Shown: piece after piece, positions 19,086-26,299 of the stretch
Position numbering within the stretch: the first letter of the stretch is position 1
Layout of the letters: every line of letters begins with the position of its first letter
DNA from: Sulfuricella sp.
GTDB taxonomy: Bacteria > Pseudomonadota > Gammaproteobacteria > Burkholderiales > Sulfuricellaceae
Assembly (NCBI GenBank): GCA_023266195.1
Contig: JAHFRP010000006.1
Span: 1-64,000 of the forward strand
Reading direction: 5' to 3'
DNA: 64,000 nt
Made by a program: the position numbers and the translations under genes
Notes under the pieces: generated by a model
The model's input: the letters and a program-made list of their open reading frames with translations, nothing else
The model's database searches: none
What the model was told of the DNA's origin: nothing

Positions 19086-20494
19086 TCCCCGAACTCATCA
19101 GGAAGCAGATTCGGCAGGGCAAGGGGACGGTCACCGAGTTCAAGGCTGAGATTCGCAATCTGGAACCCATCGCCAGGACGGTTTGCGCTTTTCTCAATAC
19201 GCATGGCGGCAGCGTTTTTTGCGGAGTCAATGAAAAGGGCCGGCTTATTGGCATCGAATCTGCCGCCGAACATGTCCAGTCGATTCATGCCTATCTTCTG
19301 GAAGCCATTACCCCGAAGGCCCTGTTCACGGTCAACGTGGATGATGAGGACGGGAAAACCCTCCTTTCCATCGAGGTGCCGGAAGGCAAGGACCGTCCCT
19401 ACGTTTTTGCCGGCAGCGTCTATGTGCGTCAGGGCAGCAGCACGCATATGGCGGATGCGGCGACGTTGCGTGACATGATTCAGTCGAAGTCCGTGGCGGC
19501 AGAACGCTGGGAGCGCCGGCCTTCGATGGCGATGGAAGAGAGCGATCTTGACCGGGAGGAAATTCGTCTTACTGCCCAACAGGCGAAGAGGTCGAGGCAC
19601 TTTGCATTTCCTGACGACGCGGACGACATTTCGATTCTTCTGGCATTGGCTGTGTATTCGGCCAAGGGCTTCAGTCAGGCGGCGGATGTGCTGTTCGCCA
19701 GCAACCCGGCGCTACGTCACCCGCAGACTCGGGTTCGGGTAACGCGCTTTGCATCCGACAAAGGAGGGAATGAATATCTTGATGACCGGCTGCTACACGG
19801 CCCACTCGTCAAGGTTTTCGAGCAGGCCTTCGGCGTTATTTTGCAGCACGTGAAGTTGGAATCCAGGTTCCTGGCCGGCGAGGTGCGCCGCGAAGACCGC
19901 CCGGAATATCCGTTCGAGGCATTGCGCGAGGGCCTTGTAAACGCCTTTGCGCACAGGGATTACTCAGGATTTTCGGGTGGCATCACGGTTGGCATTTACC
20001 CAGGCCGGATTGAAATCTGGAACTCCGGCCATTTCCCCGAGGGGCTGAAACCGGGAGACCTCACCCGAAATCATCCCTCGTTGCCTACCAACCCAGACAT
20101 TGCGCACGTACTCTACCTTCGCGGCCTGATGGAGCGTATTGGGCGCGGCGGGCAACTGATCATCAACGCTTGCCGCGATCACGGACTGCCCTCGCCGAAA
20201 TGGGCTGACCGTCCAACGGGCGTAACGCTGACCATCTTTGGGCGCGCGGGCCATGATGCAGCCAAATTGATGACCAATCCACGTCAGCAAGCTCTGCTGG
20301 CACAGATGAATACCGGTGACCAAATTCGCCCTGGCCAATACCATCAGCAGTTCGCCGCAGATATTTCGGATCGCCATGCGCGACGCGATCTTGTTGAATT
20401 GGAAGAGGCGGGGCTGCTGTTGCGAGTCGGCAAGGGGGCCGGCACCCTCTATCAGCGGACAAACCTGACATGGGAAGGCGAGAATCGGACATAA
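19082..20494 (+). CDS. AlbA_2 (Schlafen-like) and HATPase_c_4 domain protein
   Basis: A 470-residue COG2865-type protein. Residues about 10–125 form the AlbA_2/Schlafen domain (VTEFKAEIRNLEPIARTVCAFLNTHGGSVFCGVNEKG). Residues about 270–390 (FEALREGLVNAFAHRDYSG, IGIYPGRIEIWNSG, RIGRGGQLI) form the GHKL-like HATPase_c_4 region. A winged-helix-like C-terminus follows (about 400–460). Relatives are called ATP-dependent DNA helicase RecG-like or transcriptional regulators without proof. The four-base overlap with the DUF4062 gene indicates a two-gene unit, possibly antiphage. Confidence 0.8.
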   Translation: MIPELIRKQIRQGKGTVTEFKAEIRNLEPIARTVCAFLNTHGGSVFCGVNEKGRLIGIESAAEHVQSIHAYLLEAITPKALFTVNVDDEDGKTLLSIEVPEGKDRPYVFAGSVYVRQGSSTHMADAATLRDMIQSKSVAAERWERRPSMAMEESDLDREEIRLTAQQAKRSRHFAFPDDADDISILLALAVYSAKGFSQAADVLFASNPALRHPQTRVRVTRFASDKGGNEYLDDRLLHGPLVKVFEQAFGVILQHVKLESRFLAGEVRREDRPEYPFEALREGLVNAFAHRDYSGFSGGITVGIYPGRIEIWNSGHFPEGLKPGDLTRNHPSLPTNPDIAHVLYLRGLMERIGRGGQLIINACRDHGLPSPKWADRPTGVTLTIFGRAGHDAAKLMTNPRQQALLAQMNTGDQIRPGQYHQQFAADISDRHARRDLVELEEAGLLLRVGKGAGTLYQRTNLTWEGENRT

Positions 20495-20641
20495 ATCGGA
20501 CACGTAGCGACCGCCGCATCCAGACCGACAACCATAATAACAAGTTGAATTAACAACACTAGTTAACGTGCATCTCGGCTGAATGGAAGTTGAAAGAGAT
20601 CAATCCGGACATGCCCGGACATGATTTTGCTGGCGGACGGA

Positions 20642-20673
20642 TGATGTGCTAGCATCATGATGCATACACATCA
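20642..20673. promoter_or_regulatory. Nested palindrome, likely operator of the RHH/PIN operon
   Basis: The perfect palindrome GCATCATGATGC (20652–20663) sits concentrically inside TGATGTG / CACATCA (20642–20648 and 20667–20673), matching at 13 of 16 half-site positions. It ends 14 bases before the antitoxin ATG, next to the AAGGAG ribosome site. This is the expected place for autorepression by the ribbon-helix-helix antitoxin. Confidence 0.6.
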
Positions 20674-20687
20674 CAAGGAGTTCGACC

Positions 20688-20936
20688 ATGCGCACCACCA
20701 TCGACATCGAAGACGACGTTCTCGCCGTAGCCAAGGAATTGGCGCGTGCGCAGCATGTTTCCGCAGGCCGGATTATTTCAAGGCTGGCGCGGGAAGCCCT
20801 GACCGGGCGCCGGCAGCAGGAACTGCCGGACAACGCCGCGACAGGGGCGGTGGGCGGCTTTCGCCCCTTCCCCGCACGCGGGACGATGGTCACCAATGAC
20901 CAGATCAACGATCTGCGCGACCAGGAAGGCGTTTAA
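20688..20936 (+). CDS. Ribbon-helix-helix antitoxin (VapB-like)
   Basis: An 82-residue protein starting MRTTIDIEDDVLAVAKELARAQHVSAGRIISRLAREAL, a clear ribbon-helix-helix DNA-binding start. The C-terminal part (about 45–82, GFRPFPARGTMVTNDQINDLRD) would wrap the toxin. AAGGAG lies upstream. Its stop TAA shares one base with the ATG of the PIN gene. A 32-bp nested palindrome precedes it. Confidence 0.85.
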   Translation: MRTTIDIEDDVLAVAKELARAQHVSAGRIISRLAREALTGRRQQELPDNAATGAVGGFRPFPARGTMVTNDQINDLRDQEGV

Positions 20937-21367
20937 TGAGGGCATTGCTGGACGCGAATGTGTTGATCGCGCTACTGGATGCCGGACACATTCACCATGC
21001 CTTGGCGATGTCCTGGCTGGAGCGCGAGATTCCGCACGGCTGGGCGTCTTGCCCGATCACCCAGAATGGTTGCGTGCGCATCATGTCCCAACCCGGCTAC
21101 CCCGGCGCCCTGCCGACGGCACTGGTTGCGGAGCGCTTGACGGAAGCCGGCGCAAGCCCGGACCATGAATTCTGGCCGGCAAACGTAAGTTTGCTCGGAG
21201 CCGGCTTGTTCGACTGGTCGCGCGTGATGGGGCACCGTCAGGTGACGGACGTTTACCTGTTATCCCTCGCCGTGCAACACGGCGGGCGGCTGGTGACTTT
21301 TGACCGGCGCATTGCTCCGGAAGCGGTGATGGGCGCAGGCCCGGAGCACCTCGTCGTTTTGGGCTAA
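20936..21367 (+). CDS. PIN-domain toxin (VapC-like)
   Basis: A 143-residue PIN protein. Visible active-site residues are Asp6 (LLDANVLIALLD), Asp105 (VTDVYLLSLA) and Asp123 (VTFDRRI). The usual mid-protein acidic residue is replaced by Asn44 in PITQNGCVRIM; several VapC subfamilies share this ITQNG/R pattern, so activity is still plausible. It is coupled to the RHH antitoxin. The stop codon is immediately followed by a 57-base perfect inverted repeat. Confidence 0.85.
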   Translation: MRALLDANVLIALLDAGHIHHALAMSWLEREIPHGWASCPITQNGCVRIMSQPGYPGALPTALVAERLTEAGASPDHEFWPANVSLLGAGLFDWSRVMGHRQVTDVYLLSLAVQHGGRLVTFDRRIAPEAVMGAGPEHLVVLG

Positions 21368-21491
21368 CGGTCATGGCGAATCGCCGCCCCGAATAATGAA
21401 ACGGCGATTCGCCATGACCGTTTCCCTCACCCCTAGCCCTCTCCCGCAAGCGGGCGAGGGGAACGAGGTCTCGCTTCGCGAGTTTCACGCT
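21366..21491. repeat. Composite repeat with 21-bp perfect arms after the PIN toxin gene
   Basis: AACGGTCATGGCGAATCGCC plus G (21366–21386) pairs exactly with 21402–21422 around a 15-base loop, beginning on the toxin's stop codon. The block then continues CCCTCACCCCTAGCCCTC, GGCGAGGGGAACGAGG and CTCGCTTCGCGAG. The modules match 15050–15229 in inverted orientation. It separates the accessory insert from ilvE. Confidence 0.7.
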
Positions 21492-21568
21492 AATAGCCAA
21501 GAAATTCAGGGAAGCGCGTTTTTTAGGTACAATTAGCCCATTCGAACAATTTTCTGGAGTTAACAAGC

Positions 21569-22489
21569 ATGTCTATGTCCGACCGCGACGGCCTGATCTG
21601 GTACGACGGCAAGATGGTGAACTGGCGCGACGCCACCACCCACGTCCTGACCCACACCCTGCACTACGGCATGGGGGTGTTCGAGGGCGTGCGCGCCTAC
21701 AAGACCGACAAGGGCCCCGCGATCTTCCGCCTGAAGGAACATACCGACCGCCTGTTCCGCTCGGCGCATATCCTCGGCATGAAAATGCCGTTCGACAAGG
21801 AAACCGTCAGCCAGGCGCAAAAAGACGCGGTGCGCATGAACAATCTGGAATCCGGCTACATCCGCCCGATGGCATTCTACGGCGCGGAAGCGATGGGCAT
21901 CTCGGCCAAGTCGCTGTCCACCCACCTGATCGTCGCGGCCTGGCCGTGGGGCGCGTACCTCGGTGCGGAAGCGCTGGAGCACGGCATCCGCGTCAAGACT
22001 TCGTCGTTCAGCCGGCACCATGTCAACGTCACCATGTGCAAGGCCAAGGCCAACGGCAACTACATGAATTCGATCATGGCCCACCGCGAGGCGGAGCACG
22101 ACGGCTACCAGGAAGCGTTGCTGCTGGACGTGGACGGCTTCGTTGCCGAAGGCTCGGGCGAAAACATCTTCGTCATCCGCAACGGCAAGCTGTACACGCC
22201 GGACCTGACCGCCGCGCTGGAAGGCATCACCCGCGACACCATCATCCAGCTGGCTGCAGAAATCGGCCTGCCGGTGATCGAGAAGCGCATCACCCGCGAC
22301 GAAGTCTACTGCGCCGACGAGGCGTTCTTCACCGGCTCCGCGGCGGAAGTCACGCCGATCCGCGAACTCGACAACCGCGCCATCGGCAACGGCGACCGCG
22401 GCCCGATCACGGCCCGGCTGCAGGCGATGTATTTCGACTGCGTCACCGGCAAGGCGGAAAATCACCTGGACTGGCTGACCCTGGTTTAA
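21569..22489 (+). CDS. ilvE: Branched-chain-amino-acid aminotransferase
   Basis: A 306-residue class IV (fold type IV) PLP enzyme catalysing the last transamination of valine, leucine and isoleucine synthesis. The PLP lysine is Lys160 in CKAKANGNYMNS, and the phosphate-binding VAEGSGENIFVIRNG segment is intact. The length matches E. coli IlvE. GGAG lies about ten bases before the ATG. The zf-CHCC gene follows ten bases after its stop, and waaF after that. Confidence 0.95.
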   Translation: MSMSDRDGLIWYDGKMVNWRDATTHVLTHTLHYGMGVFEGVRAYKTDKGPAIFRLKEHTDRLFRSAHILGMKMPFDKETVSQAQKDAVRMNNLESGYIRPMAFYGAEAMGISAKSLSTHLIVAAWPWGAYLGAEALEHGIRVKTSSFSRHHVNVTMCKAKANGNYMNSIMAHREAEHDGYQEALLLDVDGFVAEGSGENIFVIRNGKLYTPDLTAALEGITRDTIIQLAAEIGLPVIEKRITRDEVYCADEAFFTGSAAEVTPIRELDNRAIGNGDRGPITARLQAMYFDCVTGKAENHLDWLTLV

Positions 22490-22499
22490 GGAGCGCGCC

Positions 22500-22700
22500 A
22501 TGCACGGAACCGAAATCAAATCCCGTTACTACGAAGTCACCGCGGCCGATCTGCCGCTGCACTGTCCGCTGCCGTCGATGTCGGCCTGGAACGGCCACCC
22601 GCGCGTTTTCCTGTCGATCGAGAAAACCGGCGAAGCGATGTGTCCGTATTGCGGTACGGTTTACAAGCTCAAGGGTGATTTGCCCAAGGGGCATCACTAA
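22500..22700 (+). CDS. Small zf-CHCC zinc-finger protein
   Basis: A 66-residue protein with the PF10276 pattern: Cys22 (LHCPLP), a His near 33 (WNGHPRVFL) and Cys48/Cys51 (MCPYCGTVYKL). Relatives include the zinc-binding domain of mitochondrial complex I subunit NDUFS6; the bacterial role is unsettled. AAGGAG precedes the ATG, and it lies ten bases after ilvE. Confidence 0.85.
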   Translation: MHGTEIKSRYYEVTAADLPLHCPLPSMSAWNGHPRVFLSIEKTGEAMCPYCGTVYKLKGDLPKGHH

Positions 22701-22704
22701 AGCA

Positions 22705-22783
22705 CTTGAATTTTGAATGCTGAATTTTGAGTTGAAGTCTCGGCGCCAATTCAAAATTCAAAACTTAAAACTCAACATTTTTC
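22705..22783. repeat. AT-rich inverted repeat before waaF
   Basis: TTGAATTTTGAATGCTGAAT and TCAAAATTCAAAACTTAAAA flank a GC-rich centre and are roughly complementary. A related block lies between rnfB2 and rnfC2 (43299–43358). It breaks the operon spacing, and waaF has no visible Shine-Dalgarno as a result. Confidence 0.5.
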
Positions 22784-23806
22784 ATGGCGCCTAAAATCCT
22801 AATCATCGCCCCCTCCTGGGTCGGCGACGCCGTGATGGCGCAGCCGCTGCTGCGGCGCCTGCGCGAGCAACACCCCGATGCGGCGATCGATGCGTTCGCG
22901 CCGGCCTGGGTCGCGCCGGTGCTGGAGCGCATGCCGGAAATCCGCCGCGTCGTCATCAATCCGCTCGCCCACGGCGAACTCAGCATCCGGCTGCGCTGGA
23001 AGCTGGGGCGCGCCTTGCGCCTGGATCGCTACGACCACGCCATCGTCCTGCCCAACTCGCTCAAGTCGGCGCTGATCCCGTTCTTCGCCGGCATACCGCT
23101 GCGCACCGGTTTCAAAGGCGAGATGCGCTACGGCCTGATCAACGATCTGCGCAATCTGGACAAGCAAGCCCTGCCGCTGATGGTGGAGCGCTTCGCCGCC
23201 CTGGCGGAACGCCCTCGCGCCCCGCTGCGCCGTCCGCTTGAAAATCCGCGCTTGAACGTCGACACGGAACAGGTCCAGACTACGCTCGCCAAGCTCGGCC
23301 TGGCGCCGCAAAAACCGGTGGCGGCATTTTGCGTCGGCGCCGAATACGGCCCGGCGAAGCGCTGGCCGGCGGCGCACTTCGCCGAGCTGGCGCAAAAACT
23401 CGCCGCCGCGGGCCACGAAGTCTGGCTGCTGGGTTCAAACAAAGATGCCGAGATTGGTGCCGAGATCGAACAAGCCAGCGCCGGGGTGGCGCGGAACCTG
23501 TGCGGCAGGACCGACCTCGCCGCGGCCATCGACCTGCTCGCCGCCGCCGATTTCGCTGTGGTCAACGATTCCGGCCTGATGCACATCGCCGCCGCGCTGG
23601 ACAAGCCGCTGATCGCGATCTTCGGCTCGTCCAGCCCCGGCTTCACCCCGCCTCTGTCGGACAAAGCCCGTGTCGTCAGCCTGAACCTGCCGTGCAGCCC
23701 CTGCTTCAAGCGCGCCTGCCCGCTCGGCCACTTCGACTGCATGATGCGGCTGACGCCGCAGCGGGTGTTGGACGAAATAACAACCGCCGCGCCCAGGCTA
23801 GAATGA
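22784..23806 (+). CDS. waaF: Lipopolysaccharide heptosyltransferase II
   Basis: A 340-residue glycosyltransferase family 9 protein that adds the second heptose to the LPS inner core. It begins KILIIAPSWVGDAVMAQPLL, the WaaF signature. The nucleotide-sugar site is seen as VVNDSGLMHIAAALDKPLIAIFGSSSPGFTPP (about 257–290). CSPCFKRACPLGHFDCM near the C-terminus is the conserved Cys-rich stretch of this family. Length is normal. Confidence 0.95.
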   Translation: MAPKILIIAPSWVGDAVMAQPLLRRLREQHPDAAIDAFAPAWVAPVLERMPEIRRVVINPLAHGELSIRLRWKLGRALRLDRYDHAIVLPNSLKSALIPFFAGIPLRTGFKGEMRYGLINDLRNLDKQALPLMVERFAALAERPRAPLRRPLENPRLNVDTEQVQTTLAKLGLAPQKPVAAFCVGAEYGPAKRWPAAHFAELAQKLAAAGHEVWLLGSNKDAEIGAEIEQASAGVARNLCGRTDLAAAIDLLAAADFAVVNDSGLMHIAAALDKPLIAIFGSSSPGFTPPLSDKARVVSLNLPCSPCFKRACPLGHFDCMMRLTPQRVLDEITTAAPRLE

Positions 23807-23843
23807 GAAGCGTGACCTCGAATAGCACACACCAGGAAATTCC

Positions 23844-24695
23844 ATGACAAACCCGAACGGTTTCGAATTCATCGAAGGCTTGGCGAAGGAACTTTCCGCC
23901 AAAAGCCTGGTTTTCCCGACTTCGCTGAATATCACCATGCGCATCCGGGCAGCGCTGAACGATCCCAATTCTTCCACCGAAAAAGTGGCGCACATCGTCG
24001 GCGCGGAGCCGGTGCTATCCGCCCAGCTGTTGCGCCTCGCCAACTCCGCTGCAATGAATACCGGCGGCAAAACCATCACCGACCTGCGCACAGCCATCAC
24101 CCGGCTGGGCTACGCCCTGGTTCGCAACGTCGCCATTTCGGTGGGGATGCGCCAACTCGCCGAAGCCGACCAGGAGGGCGCCACCCAATTGCGCATCGAA
24201 AAACTGTGGAAGCACTGCACCCTGGTCGCCGCGCTGGCCTACGTGCTGGCGAAAAAAAAAGCCCGCATCAACCCGGACGAGGCGATGCTGGCGGGAATGC
24301 TGCACGACATCGGCAGCTTCTATATCCTGACCCGCGCGAAGAATTACCCGGACCTGTTTGCCGACGAATCGACGCTCGATGAAATCATCCAGCAATGGCG
24401 CGCTGAAATCGGCCAGGCAATCCTGGAAAGCTGGGAAATCCCGGAAGAAATTGCCGCCGCCGTGCGGAATCACGAACAGTCCGAGCGCACCCATGCCGGC
24501 CCGGCCGATTTGACCGACGTGATCCTGGTCGCCAACATACTCGGCTGCCAGGCGAAACCCTGTATTCCCGAAAACCTGGACTGGGAAACGGCCCCGTCGG
24601 CTTTCGAACGGCTGAAACTGGATGAGGAAACCTGCGCCACGGCAATGCAGGAATCCGAGGAAGAAATCAAACGCATCGCGCAGGCGCTGGCTTAG
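23844..24695 (+). CDS. HDOD domain signalling protein
   Basis: A 283-residue single-domain HDOD protein. The pattern PTSLNITMRIRAALNDPNSS, LSAQLLRLANSA, ITRLGYALVRNVAISVGM, LWKHCTLVAALAYVLA and EAMLAGMLHDIGSFYIL is typical. HDOD domains are HD-like but usually lack full phosphohydrolase residues; members act in signalling and stress or motility control. AGGAAATTCC precedes the ATG. It follows waaF by 37 bases but probably is not functionally linked. Confidence 0.85.
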   Translation: MTNPNGFEFIEGLAKELSAKSLVFPTSLNITMRIRAALNDPNSSTEKVAHIVGAEPVLSAQLLRLANSAAMNTGGKTITDLRTAITRLGYALVRNVAISVGMRQLAEADQEGATQLRIEKLWKHCTLVAALAYVLAKKKARINPDEAMLAGMLHDIGSFYILTRAKNYPDLFADESTLDEIIQQWRAEIGQAILESWEIPEEIAAAVRNHEQSERTHAGPADLTDVILVANILGCQAKPCIPENLDWETAPSAFERLKLDEETCATAMQESEEEIKRIAQALA

Positions 24696-24786
24696 GAGCA
24701 GGGAGCGGCAAAACCAAATCACCCGCGGCGAAGCCGCTCAACCCCACCGCCCACCGCTTCCCGCTTACATCTCACCGCTCACCGCT

Positions 24787-26157
24787 TTAAAGCGTCCTGG
24801 AGAAACGCGGCCCGTCTTCCGACTGCTGCTTGAGGTAGGCATCGAACGGCATGGCGATGTTGCGCAGGAAGAAGCGTCCGGCCTGGGTCACGGTGATTTT
24901 TCCGGGCTCCAGCGTCACCAGGCCGTCGGACCCCATCTCCGCCAGACCGGCCAGCGCATCGGCGAAATGGCGGTCGAAGTCGATCCCCCAGGTTTGGCCG
25001 AATTCCGCCTTGTTCAATTCCAGGTCGCACATGATGCGGGTAATGGCGTCGCGCCGCAGCTTGTCCTCCTGCGTCACGCGCAGGCCGCGTTCGACCGGCA
25101 GACGGCCGCCGCCGGTCAGATTGTAGTAGTCGGACAGCTTCTTCACGTTCTGCACGAACACGTCCTCGGTCTGGCTGATGGACGAGGCGCCGAAAGCGTA
25201 GATGTCGCAATTCTTGTGCGTGGTGTAGCCCTGGAAATTGCGGTAGAGGGTCTTCTTTTGCTGCGCCTGGACGATTTCGTCCTCCGGCTTGGCGAAGTGA
25301 TCCATGCCGATGTAGACGTAGCCCGCGCCGGTGAGCTTGTCCAGAATCAGCTGCTGCAACGCGAGGCGGGTTTGCAGGCTGGGCAGGTCGGATTCGACGA
25401 TCAGCTTCTGGTGCTTCTTCATCCACGGCACGTGGGCATAATTGAACACCGCCAGCCGGTCCGGCCCCATCGCGATGATCCGGTCCAGGGTGTCGCGGAA
25501 CGTCTCCATGGTCTGATGCGGCAAGCCCACCATCAAATCCATGTTGACGCTATGGAAACCTTCCTCGCGCATCCAGCCATACACCTCGCGAATCAGGCTT
25601 TCCGGCTGCACCCGGTTGACCGCGCGCTGCACCGTATCGTTCAGGTCCTGCACGCCCAGGCTGATGCGGTTGAAGCCGGCTTGTTTGAGGGCGCGCACAT
25701 GGTCGCGGGAGAGTTCGCGCGGATCCACCTCGCAGCCGGTTTCGGCGTCGGCGGCGATGGTGAAGCGGCTCTCGATATGGGCGAACAGGCGGCGAATGTC
25801 GTCTGGAACCAGATAGGTCGGCGTGCCGCCGCCCCAATGCAATTGCCGCGCCACGCGGGCGGGATTGGTCAGCGCCGCGACCCGGTCGATTTCCTGGAAC
25901 AGATAGCCCAGGTATTCGGTCGCCCGGTTGTAGTTCTTGGTCGCCACCATGTTGCAGCCGCAGTAATAGCACAGCGTATCGCAAAACGGGATGTGCACAT
26001 AGAGCGAAAGATCGCGCCCCTTGTCCTGCGTTTGCCGGATTTCCTCCAGCCATTCCTTCTCGCCGAAGGCGTCGGTGAAATAGGGCGCCGTCGGATAAGA
26101 CGTATAGCGCGGGCCGGCCTTGCTGTATTTTTCGAGAAGGGAAGTGGAGAGTTGCAT
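24787..26157 (-). CDS. hemN: Oxygen-independent coproporphyrinogen III dehydrogenase
   Basis: A 456-residue radical SAM enzyme that converts coproporphyrinogen III to protoporphyrinogen IX without oxygen. The cluster motif Cys59-x3-Cys63-x2-Cys66 (FCDTLCYYCGC) is present, as are the N-terminal LEKYSKAGPRYTSYPTA and the GGGTPTYL SAM-binding segment, both HemN hallmarks. Length fits true HemN rather than HemW. It supports haem synthesis under low oxygen, consistent with the anaerobic-type electron transfer genes nearby. Confidence 0.95.
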   Translation of the reverse strand: MQLSTSLLEKYSKAGPRYTSYPTAPYFTDAFGEKEWLEEIRQTQDKGRDLSLYVHIPFCDTLCYYCGCNMVATKNYNRATEYLGYLFQEIDRVAALTNPARVARQLHWGGGTPTYLVPDDIRRLFAHIESRFTIAADAETGCEVDPRELSRDHVRALKQAGFNRISLGVQDLNDTVQRAVNRVQPESLIREVYGWMREEGFHSVNMDLMVGLPHQTMETFRDTLDRIIAMGPDRLAVFNYAHVPWMKKHQKLIVESDLPSLQTRLALQQLILDKLTGAGYVYIGMDHFAKPEDEIVQAQQKKTLYRNFQGYTTHKNCDIYAFGASSISQTEDVFVQNVKKLSDYYNLTGGGRLPVERGLRVTQEDKLRRDAITRIMCDLELNKAEFGQTWGIDFDRHFADALAGLAEMGSDGLVTLEPGKITVTQAGRFFLRNIAMPFDAYLKQQSEDGPRFSRTL

Positions 26158-26261
26158 GATGGCGGGGTTTCGGAATTAGGTGAGTCGGGAATTATACTCC
26201 GACTCGAAACCGCCTTGGAACCGCTCGCTACGGGCGCGGCGGAATACTCCCGCCGCGAGCG

Positions 26262-26294
26262 CCTTCCCTCCCCGCCGGAGGCGGGGAGGGAAGG
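26262..26294. terminator. Strong hairpin after the 696-residue protein gene
   Basis: CCTTCCCTCCCCGCC and GGCGGGGAGGGAAGG form a perfect 15-bp stem with a 3-base loop, five bases past the stop codon (minus strand). A second hairpin, GCGGCGG...CCGCCGC, lies beyond. There is no T-run, so it may be an RNA-stabilising repeat rather than a terminator. Confidence 0.5.
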
Positions 26295-26299
26295 ACACG

